A stretch of 64,000 nucleotides of DNA from Anaspis maculata (lineage: Eukaryota > Arthropoda > Insecta > Coleoptera > Scraptiidae): contig OX421963.1 of the NCBI GenBank assembly GCA_949128115.1, positions 53,873,306-53,937,305 on the forward strand, given 5' to 3'. The position numbers and the translations under genes are program-made. The notes below the pieces were generated by a model. The model made no database searches and had not been told where the DNA came from. It saw nothing but the letters and a program-made list of their open reading frames with translations. How positions within the stretch are numbered: the stretch's first letter is position 1; each line of letters opens with the position of its first letter. Positions 11,821 to 24,789 of this stretch are shown here, piece by piece.

Positions 11821-11825
11821 ATAGA

Positions 11826-12330
11826 ACGTGCTATCAATATCGCAAAAAAATAGCTTGGCATCATTGAGCTGACAATAAAATTTTGATAATCCTGGAGATT
11901 TTTGATACTAGGATTTTTTGTTAGTTTAATTTTGAATATTTGCAAATGATCTATTGTGGCCTTAAATTTCACCCTTTCGTAAAAAAAAAGTTTTCTGTAG
12001 CAACAAAAAGTTTCATCAGAATTTTCAAAAATTTTTGTTACGTCCCTCAACTTCACTTCCATCCCAAATTGAGCTGAAACTGAGGGACGTGACAACATTT
12101 TTTTTGAAAATTCCGCTGAAACTTCGTTACTACTAAGAAAACGAGAAAAATGGTTTTTTTTTTTTAATTTTTCTGGCGAAATAGCTGAAATTTAGGGCCA
12201 TAATAGATCATCTGCAAATATTTGAAAATATTAATTCACAAAAAATCCCAACCTCAAAAATCATTAGGATTATCAAAATTTTCTTGACAGCTCAAAGGTG
12301 CCAAGCAATTTCTTTCGCGATATTGATACG
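11826..12330. repeat. Short palindrome, about 0.5 kb
   Basis: Left arm ATCAATATCGC..AAATAGCTTGGCA pairs with right arm TGCCAAGCAATTTCTTTCGCG..GATATTGAT. The centre is near 12070 around GAGGGACGT. No TSD or protein is evident. Confidence 0.6.
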
Positions 12331-12792
12331 ATATTGATCACTGACGATTTATGGAAGAAGAGGCAATGTTTGAAATGTCTATGAGAGGGAACCGTACCGC
12401 TTTTCTTTTGCAAGCAGGTAACCCCTTTTGTTTTGCAGGCTTGGGGTGCTCGGGGCATGCACTAGTGCACTAGACAAAGACACTAGATCCCAGTGATCTA
12501 CCCCGAGTAGCACCGCTGGTAAAACGAATGCGCCTCTGACTAGAGTTTGCGTAATTTCAATTTCTTCTCGTGTCAATTTTCGTCCAATGGCGTGTCGAGC
12601 TCGATCAGAGGCAGTCAGAGGGACCAAACTAAGACCAAACCAATGCTTACGACTCGATACTCGATAGTAAACAGAATCAAGGCCCTGAGCGTGCATGGGT
12701 CTTGGTGCATGGTTAGAGGTCAGAGACAACTGGAGACAACGCATGGCATGGTCCATACAACAAGCACAATATAAGTGTAACGGCTGTCTATG
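12331..12792. other. No supported feature
   Basis: A 156-codon minus-strand frame exists here (12379-12849) but it runs into the next palindrome's arm and has no recognisable domain. Not called as a gene. Confidence 0.35.
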
Positions 12793-13188
12793 GTTGGTTT
12801 TTGAAAACAGTTTTTTTGCATAACTTTTGGACGGTTGAGCCGATTTCATTCAAATTTGAACCAAAGTTTACTAAAATAGGTCTCTATCGAACAATGATAA
12901 CGCATTTCATCAAACATTTTCAGGGGCAAAGTTAACAGAGGGTATTTTGAAATGGTTTCAATTTTTGAATTCTACGTTCAATTTAGAGAAAAAAGTTATT
13001 CTTGCAAAATTTTGATTTAAGGCTTCATTTTCGAGATATTTGGATTTGAAACTTCGGAAAATGTACGAAAACACCACTCCCAAAGGCCTTTAAAATTAAA
13101 ATTCAAGAAAACTCAAGATTTCTCAAGTTAAATAAGAATTCCAGGTGTTTCAGGTTGATGAACCACCATTTTTGCTGAGAAACATGGG

Positions 13189-14381
13189 GCCGTATTCATA
13201 CCTCGCTTTTAAGCTAAAAGCGCTATTAGAGCGATGCGCATTTAGGGGCATTTCTCATATTTCAGTGTTCAAAAATACATTATTGCGATTGGGAGCGATG
13301 GTATGTACTTGATTGCAATACAGGTTTCCTAAATTGAGCGTCTCTTTCTAGTCCGTGACGTCACGTTCGATTGCGCAGTAAATCGTCGCAGTCCTAGTGT
13401 GCCAACATAGGCCCGATTCCATAAGCCGAACGTGTGTTTTGATGGTGTTATTATTGGTATTTATACAGTTTTCACAAGTAGTTATGGGAAATAAATGTTG
13501 TGGGCCACTATGCAAGTCCACAAGTTATACAGCGAATGTGTCCCTAAGCATGGGATCCATAAAATACGACGTGACACTCGAAGAAGCAAAAAGAACCACA
13601 AGCCCTTCAGCGTTATAACAGCAGAGAGCTTTCATGCTTAGTTCCTCAAGTATCATTAATTCAAGGGTACACTTGGCCACATTTTTGCATCAAACACTTC
13701 AAATTTATAGTGATGGCCATAATACACCATGAAAAATATTAAAAGTGGGACATGGGACACGCATTTACCTGGGCCGCTATTCTTGAATCGTGTGAGAAAA
13801 GTCCCTGGGAGTAAAATACATTCAGCAGTACACTGATGTAACGAATGTTGCCTAAAATCGTGGTTTTTAGGCAACTTTCGCTACAGAAGTGTAGTACGGA
13901 TTATATAAAACTCTCAGGGACTTTTCTCACGCGATTCAAGAATAGCGGCCCTGTGCTTTCTGCGCACGTCCATATATCGTTGATATATCCATTACAAAAA
14001 TAGTTGTATACTCGCATCAAATGCCTCTCGGGCAAATTATTCTCTGCGGAATATTCATTTGCAATATTCATTGAGAAGTTCGTTATATTTTTTATCGACT
14101 TTCCCAGCATGATTGGCTTCAAAATTCAAAAAATAAAACGCACTTTTAACACGGCGGAGCAATGTAAATACAAATGGCGCGATCACTCATGGCACACTGT
14201 GCGCAGAATGTGCCGAAAATAGCTGCGCGGAATCACGGATTCTCCATCTCTCTTTTGAGGAAACCTGTATTAATTTGCGAGTTAATTTGTATTTTTGAAC
14301 ACTGAAATATGAGAAATGCCCCTAAATGCGCATCGCTCTAATAGCGCTTTTAGCTTAAAAGCGAGGTATGGATACGACCCA
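13189..14381. mobile_element. Harbinger-like TIR element nested in palindrome (TSD ATG)
   Basis: Ends GGGCCGTATTCATACCTCGC and the reverse complement GAGGTATGGATACGACCC, with terminal repeats about 90 bp long and ATG on each side. GGGCCGTATTC-type ends with a 3-bp TSD resemble PIF/Harbinger MITEs. A still smaller inverted repeat, GGGCCGCTATTCTTGAATCG, lies inside at about 13771-13951. Confidence 0.6.
13487..13618 (+). pseudogene. Possible THAP-like transposon protein start
   Basis: From the ATG near 13487 the frame begins MGNKCCGPLCKSTSYTANVS and runs to TAA at 13618. MxxKCC.P.C is how many THAP zinc fingers of transposon proteins start, but the second Cys/His pair is absent before the stop. 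It lies inside the Harbinger-like element, so a deletion-derived remnant is plausible. Weak. Confidence 0.25.
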
Positions 14382-15689
14382 TGGAGTTTTTCAGAAAAAA
14401 AAATTGGGCCTTGGAAAGTGGCGATATAGAGATGTTTTCCAATGTTTCAATCCCAGATGTCTTTAAAACGAAGCCTCTAATCAAAATTTTGCAAGAGTAA
14501 CTTTTTTCTCTAAACTGAACGTAAGATTCAAAAATTGAAACCCATTTCCAAAAATATCCAGGGGGTGAAAAATAGGGGAAAAAAGGGGAAGATACACCCT
14601 GTTATCTTCGCCCCTGAAAATGTTAGATGAAATGCGTTATCATATATTGTTCAATAGAGACTTATTTTAGTGAACTTTGGTTCAAATTTGAATAAAATCG
14701 GCTCAACGGTTCCAAAGTTATGCACAAAAAAAAAACTGTTTTCAAAAACCAACTTCGAAGGCCTGTATCTCCGTTCCCAGGTAGCAAGTAATGTTCAGTG
14801 AATATTATTTGAATATTCATTCAACATTAAATATTACCTTAATATTCAACAGATACTCGGAATATTCACGTAATATTGGAATTGAAACATTCATTTTGTA
14901 AGATTAGATGAATATTCAGTGAATATTCATTATCGAATGTTTAGGGTGGAATATTAGACTAATATTCTATGAATATTTGTTATTGAATGTTCAGGGTGGA
15001 ATATTAGCCTATTACTCGGTGAATATTTGTTATTGAATGTTCAGGTTGAAATACTTGTTGAATATTCACTGTATATTCGTTACTGAATATTAGGGATGGA
15101 ATTTTAGACGAATATTCAGTGAATACTCGTTATTGAATGTTTAAGATGAAATTTTAGACAAATATTCAGTGAATACTCGTTATTCAATGTTTAGGATGGA
15201 ATTTTACACGAATATTCGGTGAATATTCGTTACTGAATATTTGAGAGATGGGATTTTCAGACGAATACTCAGTGAATATTTGTAGCTGAATGTTAAGGAT
15301 GGAACTATAAACTGATATCGTGATATTCATAATTGAATGTTTGGGATGGAATTTTAGACCTGAATGGTAAATTTCTATCAAGGAATAAGCCCACTGCGAT
15401 TGATTCCGCAAAGCCTTATTTCATCAATTTAACTTCATCCTTGATCCATTGCAATTGGACTATTACACTCAACGCTGCATTACAGACATACCTACCGGGT
15501 GCCGGGTGTCCGTGCGAAAAGCCCCGGTTGCGATAATTTCCACAATTTTCAAGATACAATTTTCAAGTTTCACAGTGTCAATCAGTAACGCGGGGGACAT
15601 TGATTGGTAGGCGTAAGTAAGAACGGAGCGGACCAATTCGTTTCACCCCTAGCAATCTCAATTTATTTTCAAATGGCACCCCTTGTTTT

Positions 15690-15957
15690 CTATCTTTTTT
15701 TTTAAGTCATTCCTAATATATATATCTGTGAAAAATTAAGAAAAAAGTTCACTTTATTTTGGGAAATTAAATATAAATAAATAAATGTTTTTCTCTTTAT
15801 CGGCTTCTCACGCCATAAGAGTTTTTGCGCTTTATTATCAATATACAAACGGCTGAAAAATCCATAACAAGCGCAAATCATGGACGTACACAACACCCAG
15901 ACAAGACCAGGAATCGAACCTGGAGCCTTTCGCTCGACCGCCTGCGCCACGGGGCCG
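15690..15957 (-). mobile_element. tRNA-derived SINE
   Basis: On the minus strand the head GGCCCCGTGGCGCAGGCGG (A box) is followed by a perfect B box GGTTCGATTCC and CTGGTCT. The spacing between boxes is too short for an anticodon arm, so it is not a functional tRNA gene. The body continues to an A/T-rich tail near 15690. A similar tail sequence (CCTTATCGGCATTTCTTATG) occurs near 44040. Confidence 0.7.
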
Positions 15958-16619
15958 TTTTTTGAGAAATTAGATTTTTTTATCTAAAATTGCAACACAT
16001 TTGACTTTGATGTTTCTTGTCAAACTACAGAGACATGTAGAAATACGCGTTACTACTTGATACTGTGAAATTTGAAATCTGTAGGTACCTACCTTGAAAA
16101 TTGCGGAAATTATCGCAACTGATGTAAGTTTTCGCGCGGACACCTGGTATACATACAATGCTATTAGGCTACTTTGTGCTTACACTGGCATTATACCGCT
16201 ACACGCTACACGGGTAAGTACCTATACCTATCAGCGGCCTGCACCACTTGTACGGAATTCGGTAGGTATACCTGCCTACCTGCGCATCTATGCAGATTAC
16301 TATTGTATGATTTACTATTGTATGATTTACTATTCTGCCGACTCACTTACTCGACTCCGCTAATTTTGTCAAAGACTCCTATATCCATAAGCTAAAGACA
16401 AGTTATAATGTCGAGGTTCGTGTAGGGTCTACATCTGCAATGATCTATTTTATAATTACGTCTTACATATTGATAACAAAAATAGTGAAAAACGTAACGC
16501 GGTAGGTAACTATAATCAATTTTCCTACCAGTACTTTGCTCATTATGAATAGTTTTATGAAGAATTTATTGCATCAGTGGGTATTTTAGTATAAGTATCA
16601 GATAACATCTCGGATTCTT

Positions 16620-16748
16620 GGGTAATATTATTAAAAAATAAGTATAAGCATTTGCTTAGATTTTTGAGGAGTTGCTGAGCAGATTTTCCCTAGCAACGCC
16701 TATGAAATCCAAGCAAATGCTAATGCTTATTTTTTATTAATACTACCC
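16620..16748. mobile_element. Small palindromic MITE
   Basis: A 129 bp hairpin: GGGTAATATTATTAAAAAAT and AAGCATTTGCTTAGATTT pair with AAATCCAAGCAAATGCT and ATTAATACTACCC. Possible flanking CTTG duplication. Sequence 16749-18050 has only a solo CAGGGTGATCACGCG at 16868 and nothing else I recognise. Confidence 0.6.
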
Positions 16749-18693
16749 CTTGTCTCTCAGACCTGTCAGGACGTAATGTGTCCTCTAGAGCCAATACGTT
16801 ATCTTTGAGTTAAAAAAAAAACATAAATATTAGTATGTGTTTTTGAATTTTTGATAAGTACGCGTACAGGGTGATCACGCGAGAATTTTTCCCATACCGG
16901 AAGTTTCCCCTTTGAGATAGTTTGAAAACGGAAAAACTTTTCTTAATGCGGACAGATTACGGATTATTAATCTCGAGCTCCCCTCTGTAGCGTTGTTCCC
17001 GCCATCTCCGCAATCATCACGATCTATTTCCTGTTTAAAATACCTTTGTTCGAAAGGTCCCAAAGAAACAAAAGCGGCAAAATCCACCGTCGTTCACAGT
17101 TGCGGACCAGATGCCAATGAATATAGACTCAGATGTATCCCTAAAGCTGCGGAGAGCGGTCGAAGGGAGAGCGTCATGCAGGCTCATAATCGATTTACGA
17201 GTAGGTACCTACCTCGAAGTCGTATCAACACATCACAATACATCAGGCTAGGGTACCTATACTTCCGAAAGTACTTCATTTTTTGAATTGGATGTCTTTT
17301 GCAGCTCCTACAGGCTTTTTTGTAATAAGGAAAATGGTTCATGAATAATTATCAGATCATTCGATGTTTAGGTACTTCTAAAATTAAAATATCTTACAAA
17401 AAAGAAGACTTCAAGAAACTGGTAGGTATGCATTATTGTACTAAAAATTATTATTGTTCATATTTATTTACTTTAGTTCTTTAGGTAAAAATTCTACGTT
17501 TCCTGGGGTCCAAAATATGATGAAGAAGCTACTCATACTCTGCTTATAGTCTGCTTGCTATAGTTCTTCCACGACAGGTGCCAAAAAAGCTGACCTTCAA
17601 AAAATTCTATTCTGTATTAGGTACTCTTTGGTGAGAAAGAATAATTGATCATTTCGAACTCAGAAATAACTTAGCTTTTATTTTCAGTGCCTATTCGACA
17701 AACACATCCAAATGTGGCTGAGGATGCATGTTGTTGAGAGAGAAATTGGTTTGCATCTCACTACGAGCAAAGCTTGCCCAACGCCATCATCGCCATGTGA
17801 TAACATTTTTTTTATAGTACCTACCAAATTCAGTAAGTATCTAGGCAAGTAAATATTGCTTATAAATTTTTGTGTTCCAGAAAAACGGGGAACGACAATA
17901 AACAACGATAATATCCCGGAGACAATAGCGGAGTGATTGAGGCTCAGGGCCATAATATTTTAAAGTTTCCAGTTTTCCAAACTAACAATATGATGTATTA
18001 TTATAATAAATAATTGTGTCCTGTATTGTCTGCAGCTTTATTGTTTAATATCAAAGCTAATATTCATCTGCTATTTGAAACCAATACTCACCCAATATTA
18101 AAGTTAATGTTGACTCAATATTAAAACCAGTATTCACACGATATTAAAACTAATATTCAACAAATAATAAAACTAATATCCACTCAATAGTAAAATTAAT
18201 ATTCACCCAATATTAAAACTAATATTCGCTCAATATTGAAACTAGTATTCACTTAATATTAGGACTAAATATTCATTGAAGCTAAAAAAATCTGTCGTTC
18301 TTAATATTCAGCGAACATTCAGTTTTTAATATTTGATGAATATTCGCTTGCTGCCGGGGTTATTACGTTTGCGAGAGTATTTTTATTAAGGAAGTCCCAT
18401 GGTCTAATGGTGGCCTTACATTGAGCATTGAACATCATCATCAAATCAAATGCTGCAGCTTTTTAGATGCCGAGCTCTCAGACAGAATCCCACTGGTTTA
18501 TATCTTGCTTGTCTATTGGTTGCACTGACTAAGTGACTACTGACTGTCACTTTTCAACTGTCTAGTTGTCAACTCCATAACCTAGCAACCCAGTCAAACA
18601 ATTCAAAACTTCAGGACTGATACAGAGTGTTACTGTTGTCACTCTCTCTGGTCACCGCTGGTCACTTTTCGTCATTAAAAACTTTGTACGGGG

Positions 18694-18780
18694 GTGAGTC
18701 TGTAGATATTTGTGCACGTTATTTTCATAGTATGCTAGTAAATGCATGGTAGATTATAATGGTATTGATTTGTTTTGCAG
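18694..18780 (+). promoter_or_regulatory. Probable 5' UTR intron of the DYNLT2B-like gene
   Basis: GGG|GTGAGT at 18694 and TGTTTTGCAG ending at 18780 frame an 87 bp intron just upstream of the start codon at 18798. The upstream stretch 18500-18690 probably holds the promoter; it has CCTAGCAACCC, half of an RFX X-box, at about 18581-18592. Inferred from splice motifs only. Confidence 0.45.
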
Positions 18781-18797
18781 GCTGTTGAAGGAAAGAC

Positions 18798-19003
18798 ATG
18801 ACAGACGAAAAAGTTGGTCCCAGAGGGTCAAAGCCAGAAGTCAACTTTGAGGTAAACCCTTCGGATGCTGTATCAGTATCACCGTCTGGCGGTTCGGATA
18901 CAGCAATAGATGAGACTGTCGTTCAGGAAGTAGAAAAGGCGCCCAGTGCCGAGACTATACCTGCTCTACATTCATATCAAATCAAGCCTTTGCTCACAGA
19001 CAA
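18798..19003 (+). CDS. DYNLT2B: DYNLT2B-like exon 1
   Basis: Starts MTDEKVGPRGSKPEVNFEVN and ends ..IKPLLTD plus two bases, before donor GTGAGTA at 19004. The split Lys codon is completed by the first base of exon 2. Confidence 0.85.
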
Positions 19004-22000
19004 GTGAGTATTTTTTTGTAAAAAAAACTTTGAATAATGTTGTTGCAAAGCTGTTCAAAATACCTAAGTTGTCGCACTCGGGGATGTTCAGTGGCTGAAG
19101 GTAAGCACAGAACCGCTGACAGCATAGAGCAGGTGAGAGTTCAATTTGAGAACTAAGCATTTTGGCTTAGAGTTGGTGGGTGATGATTCCATATGATTCT
19201 GTTAGCAGTTCTTGGTTGTTTTGACTTTGAATCTTCAGCTATTTTAGCCTATTTTAAATCTAGGCATTGGATTGCTCGCAATAATTGTACTTGTACCATG
19301 TTGATGTAGGTTTCCTATAGTTTTATATGGAGCAGGTATGGAAGTATGCAGGTGACTCACAATGGGACCCTTGCACTGCCACTTTCAGACACCAAGGGCG
19401 TCACAACCGTTGGGGGCGAATTCGAATTCGAAATTTGGATAACCTCTGTTTCTTGCTTGACGTTCCCAGTCACTGTCAGTTACTGGTCAAACTACTCAAA
19501 CTGCCGTGTTTTCCCGTCGTTTAGGGTTTAGGGCCACTTCATTGAAGTAAGCGCCCCATACAGTAGTGGCAACCTCACATTAAGTTTTTCAGTTGCAAGG
19601 CCCCATTGTGTAAGTGTGGGATTCATAATGATTTTTGTTCATGTTGTTTTATATTGGAAATTTTCTTTCAGTTGGGTATTTTTTTTTAACTTTTTGTTCT
19701 TGTGATGCTATAATGGGGTACTTGCCTAATTTTTTTTAATTGGCTTAATCGATAATATGGTTAAAAATGATGTACCAGTACTTTTCCTTTCTCCTAAATT
19801 CCCAAAATTGTGGCCACAATGCGTGTTTTAAAAATATATTTATGACGTCACAAATAAACTGCGCAACAGTCAATGCGTGTCCACCTCGAAAATTTTAAAA
19901 ATAGTATAATTTTCGAATGCCACCAGTGATTTCAATACGGTTTGCTTTGTTCGAAAGGCTGATCCTTCGTTCATCTGAAAAATTGACGCCAAACAAAATG
20001 AAATTTGCAGGTAATGTGAACCTCATCAAGATCTATTGGATTTTCGACAATTGATGCTCCGCCGCCATCTTGTATTCTCCATATTTAACATGTTTCGAAG
20101 TGATAGAACCAGAAGAATTATGCCTCAACGAAAAGAGATATCGATATTAATGAAATGCGTACGTGTCCACCATATAAACTTGACCAATGATTTTTGTCAT
20201 TAGGTTGCCATCTTTGATCCGCCATTTTGAATTTGTTTGAAAGTGGTCCAATGGGGAACTATAGTGGCAAACGCCTGAAGTAATGGCGCTCGTGTTCCAT
20301 GCACCCTAGCTATCATTAGTGTCATTTTAAGCGTACAAAACCTAAACTTTGGAGGTGTAATTTCATTTTCATTTGTCAGCACTCAGCATATAACCAGGGG
20401 TTTGCGTCACTTCGTGAGTTAAAAAGCAGAGAAAAGTCGAAAAGTCGACAAGCGAAAAATAGCGGTGAAAAAAAAGGTAGTGCCGTGTTATGTACCAGGC
20501 TGCACCTTGCACCAGCTCTTTCTTTCCCTCTTAGTGGGGCCGCCATCTTGTATTCTCCATATTAAACATGTTTCAAAATGATAGAGCTAGAATTATTATG
20601 CCCTCTACGAAAAGACATATCGATGTGGTGCAAATGCCAATCAAATGCGTAGTACGTGTCCACCATATAAAGTTGACCAATGATTTTTGTCACTTGGCCG
20701 CCATCTTTTGTCCGCCATTTTGAATTTCTCTGAAAGTGGTCCGATTTGAGTGAATTATTATTGTTAGTAAATATCTTTATTAAAATATATATTCCATGTA
20801 GAGCGAAGTTCAGGTGGGCAGGACTTAACCTTGCTCTCTGCTCTTCCACTTAACTCTACATAGGAACCTAATGAAGGCGATGTGAACTTCATCAAAATAC
20901 ATCCGATTTGGACAATAGAAGCTCTGTCGCCATATTGAAATTTATCATCACTCAACGATTTTCATGGAGCTTGGGACTTGCCTTTGTTTCGTATGATCAT
21001 TCTTATTTTCCAGCCGAATTCCAACATTCTGCCGCCATATTGAAATCTCTTATTAGTGGAACGATTTTCATGAAACTTGGAACTTGCCCTTGTCTACAGG
21101 GTGGTCCAGGTTTTAGTCGACAAACTTTGCAGGCTGATAGAGGATAAAAAAAAAGTCGACTCACCCCAAAAAGTACATATCTAAAATGCATATTAAAAAA
21201 GTTACAGGCTTTCAAAGTAGCAGAAAAAAATTGTTACTTTCTTGATAACTTTTGAACAGCTTGACCGATTTCGCTCAGATTTTGCACAGATGGCCAACAA
21301 ACACGTCCCCAGTGATTTCTTGAAAAACAATTCTGTCAGAATGACGCAGTGCCATAGATATGGGGGATACTAACCCTCTTACCCCCCTACTTTTTACGCC
21401 ACTGGATATTTTGGAAAACCGTTGAAAGTATTGAATTAGGCGTTCAATTCTGAAGAGAAAATTGGGGTATCATTGCTACGTTTGGAGCAGCGGTTTCGGA
21501 GATATTTGTGTTTAAAGGTTCAAAAACACCGAATTACGCAAATGTTTCAAAATTCGAGCAAGCTTTGATCCATTAACTTTCAACTTTTTTCTCAATTTAA
21601 AGTTCATTAATCCATAATTTAGCTCATGAAAAATTGAAAATTGGTTGTGAAAATTCCTAATTTCAGTTACGTGACCAATGAGAAACAAAGGACTCTTGGT
21701 TCTTGTTCTTACTAAACTTCCCAACTATCAGTAAGTGAATAGGTACCTATTGAATATTTAATGGTTACTGAAATTATGAATTTTCACAACCAATTTTCAA
21801 TTTGTCATCAGCTAAATCATGGATCAATAAACTTTAAATTGAAAAAAAAGTTAAAAGTTAATGGATCAAAGCTTGCTCGAATTTTGAAACATTTGCGTGA
21901 TTCGGTGTTTTTGAACCTTTAAACACAAATATCTCCGAAACCGCTGCTCCAAATGTGGCAATGACACGCCAATTTTCTCTTCAGAATTGAACGCCAAATT

Positions 22001-24747
22001 CAATACTTTTAACGGTTTTTCAAAATATCCAGTGGCGTAGAAAGTAGGGGGGTGAGAGGGTTAGTACCCCCCCATATCTACGGCACTGCGTCATTCTGAC
22101 AGAATTTTTTTCAAAAAATCACTGGGGACGTGTTTGTTAACCATATGTGCACAATTTGAGCGAAATCGGTCAAGCTGTTCAAAAGTTATCAAGAAAAAAA
22201 CATTTTTTTTCTGCAACTTTGAAGGCCTGTAACTTTTTTAATATGCATTTTAGATATGTACTTTTTGGGGTGAGTCGACTTCTTTTTTTATCCTCTATCA
22301 GCCTGCAAAGTTTGTCGACTAAAACCTGGACCACCCTGTATAGTACGATCATTTTGATTTTTAAGCCAAATTTCATGATTCTGACGCTATTTTGGCCGCG
22401 ATATTAAAATTTCTGTCCAAATAACGGTAGAACCCTAATTAACATCTTGCGTTCACTAATCCTTAGAGAAGGAAGTGCGCTACTGAGCCTTATGCCCATG
22501 AGGCATATTCGCTTGTTTTGCCTTTGACTGCTTTGATCGAGGCTTTGATCTACGCGGTAAGTACCTACCCGTTTCCTCCATTTCTAAGTCAACCTAACTA
22601 GTCTTTTTATTAAGTCTTTAGTGCTGTCCACCGAAAAGCCATCTGCATGTTTGTCACTCGTCTCTGACCTGGCGTGACCCTCGGCTTCATTTCGCACATC
22701 AGTGTTCCTGCTTCCCACATTTTATTTGGAGATCCATCGCGTCCTCCCCACATGGATCTCTTGTAGCTCTAAAAGTATTGCCTATCCTGAATTGTATGCT
22801 AATGATGCGTATTATACCTATAAAAGTTCACTGTTCATTTTCAACTTCTTATTTCTGTGCTATTGCTCATCTTCCAGATTTTCCCCTAGAAATAGATTAT
22901 CTCGACTGAGACAGTATTATGAGAGGTTTCCGGAGTCAGTTTCTCCGAAACCTTGTTCGACCTTATTGCCCAAATGCCCATGGTAAGAGAATTCGATAGG
23001 AAACCGGTTTTGCGAGCATCGAGCATGTTCAAAATGACACTGTCACAGTCACATGTCACAGTGACATTCCTGACATTCTTGATTATTCCATTAACGTCCT
23101 TGTTCCATTATCACACAGTCAGACCAACCCCACTCAAAATCCCTGTCCTGGCGTGAAGCTTTTAGGAGGAATTTTTCAAATTCGTTTTTCTCTGTAGAAA
23201 ATGACGGTATTTTTGTGAAATTCTCAGTAGAGTCCCCTTACCACTTATACTAGCAATCAAAAGTATTTCCAGCTAAATCCATTCCATTGGCAAGTACCCC
23301 ATTATAATTGATAATTTCTTTTTTTTTTTCAAGGGAATCATGGAAGATCAGACCTCTCTCTGGGCTGTGAGCTTCAGAGGGAGGAATTGAATGGTTCCCT
23401 TGTGATAAACCCTTATTAGTAAGTTTAGTTCTATTTTCTTTTTTGTTATTACGTACAAGTGGGTTAACAAACAAAAATATTTATTCATTTATTTATTTAT
23501 TTATTTATTTATTGTTCAGTGTGTCCAGTAGTTTTTAGCGCATTTTTGTAAGAAAATGACACTTATATGGCCGGTTTGTCTGTCTGTCTGTCCGTGTAGA
23601 AATTAGGAAGTTCTACTCCTCCTCGGGGAATGAAGTTAAAGCCTTGGAACTTTTTTTGAATGATAGCTGATGTCCCCAAGCATAGCCAATTGTCATTTTT
23701 TTTTTATCCATACATAGTTATCATTATTATTATCAAAAAACGAAGATTTACTGTGCACTTCTAAGAAGTTGAACTCCTCCAGGAATGAAGCTAGAGCCTT
23801 TGGAACTTCGTCCGATGGATAGCTGATGATACATACATATCACTATTATTATCAAAAAAGAAAGATTTCCTGTGCCCTTCTTAGAAATTGAACTCCTCCT
23901 CAGGGATTGACCCTAGAGCCCTGGAACTTTTTCTCCGATGGATAGCTTAGGTTCTCAAGGGTGGCCAGTAGGCAGATTGGATTTCATGGTTGCGCGCCAT
24001 CTGGGCCGCCATATTTAAATTTCTTATTAGTGGAACGATTGTCATGAAACTTGGAACTTATTCTTGTCTTGTATGAACATTCTTATTTTCAAGCTGAATT
24101 TCATGATTTCGCCGCCATATTGAAATATCTTATTAGTGGAACGATTGTCATGGAACTTATTCTTGTCTTGTATGAACATTCTTATTTTCGAGCTGAATTT
24201 CATGATTTCGCCGCCATCTTGGCCTTTATATTGAGATCTGTTATTAGTGGAGGGATTGTCATGAAACTTGAAACTCCTCCTTGTCGCCTTGTCTCGTATA
24301 ATAATTCTTATTTTCGAGTTGAATTTTATGATTCCGCCGCTATCTTGGCGGCCATATTGAAATTTCTCTTTAGTGGAACGATTGTTATGAAACATGAAAC
24401 TTACTCTTGTCTCGCATGAACATTTTATTTCCAAGCCGGACTTCATTTCTATCAATGACAGATCTGCACTAAGAAAATACGCTATTGCGACTCACGCACG
24501 TGAGGGGATATTCACTTGTTTAAATCTACTCATGAATCTACTTGACAAATTGTTATAAAACCATGGCCTTAGGGACTTTTTCATGGTACATTTTGTTCTC
24601 TTCAAAACTGCAACTGTAGTTTTTTTTTTCTAGAACCTACCGTTTTAGCAGAGTTTCACTTGAAAAATTTGATTGCAGTCGCGTTTAGTAGTAGTAGTGG
24701 TAGTGGTAGTGGTAGTGGTAGTGGTAGTGGTAGTGGTAGTGGTAGTG

Positions 24748-24789
<42 letters not shown>

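Larger units (their letters stand above)
12793..14752. mobile_element. Nested palindrome of the mariner-like foldback type, outer ends lost
   Basis: Outer arms TTGGTTTTTGAAAACAG (12793) and its reverse complement (to 14752) carry the ..GCATAACTTTTGGACGGTTGAGCC block also seen in the palindrome at 47270-48279. The CAGGGTG ends are missing on both sides; on the right the AATATT element begins at 14776. Two further inverted-repeat elements sit inside (13189-14381 and about 13770-13950). Confidence 0.7.
14776..18359. mobile_element. Large TIR element with AATATT-rich subterminal repeats
   Basis: Left end CCCAGGTAGCAAG and right end CTTGCTGCCGGGG are inverted repeats about 3.6 kb apart. The left subterminal zone (14790-15345) is a tandem series of about 62 bp with GAATATTC..TTATTGAATGTT. 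The right zone (18050-18330) is another series of about 30-36 bp with CAATATTAAAACTAATATTC. Between them lie a half Q MITE, a SINE, a 129 bp palindrome and sequence without recognisable transposase. No clear TSD was found. Superfamily unknown. Confidence 0.6.

Noticed and set aside
12379..12849. 156-codon minus-strand frame
   Set aside because: No domain, runs into a palindrome arm, and has a competing frame on the other strand. Not supported as a gene.
15890..15957. tRNA gene on the minus strand
   Set aside because: A and B boxes are good but too close together to leave an anticodon arm, and a SINE body follows. Called as a SINE.
24042..24455. 137- and 122-codon overlapping frames on both strands, mirrored at 25359-25772
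   Set aside because: They are translations of about 100 bp minisatellite units and of their inverted copy. Identical peptides recur per unit and both strands are open, so they are artefacts.
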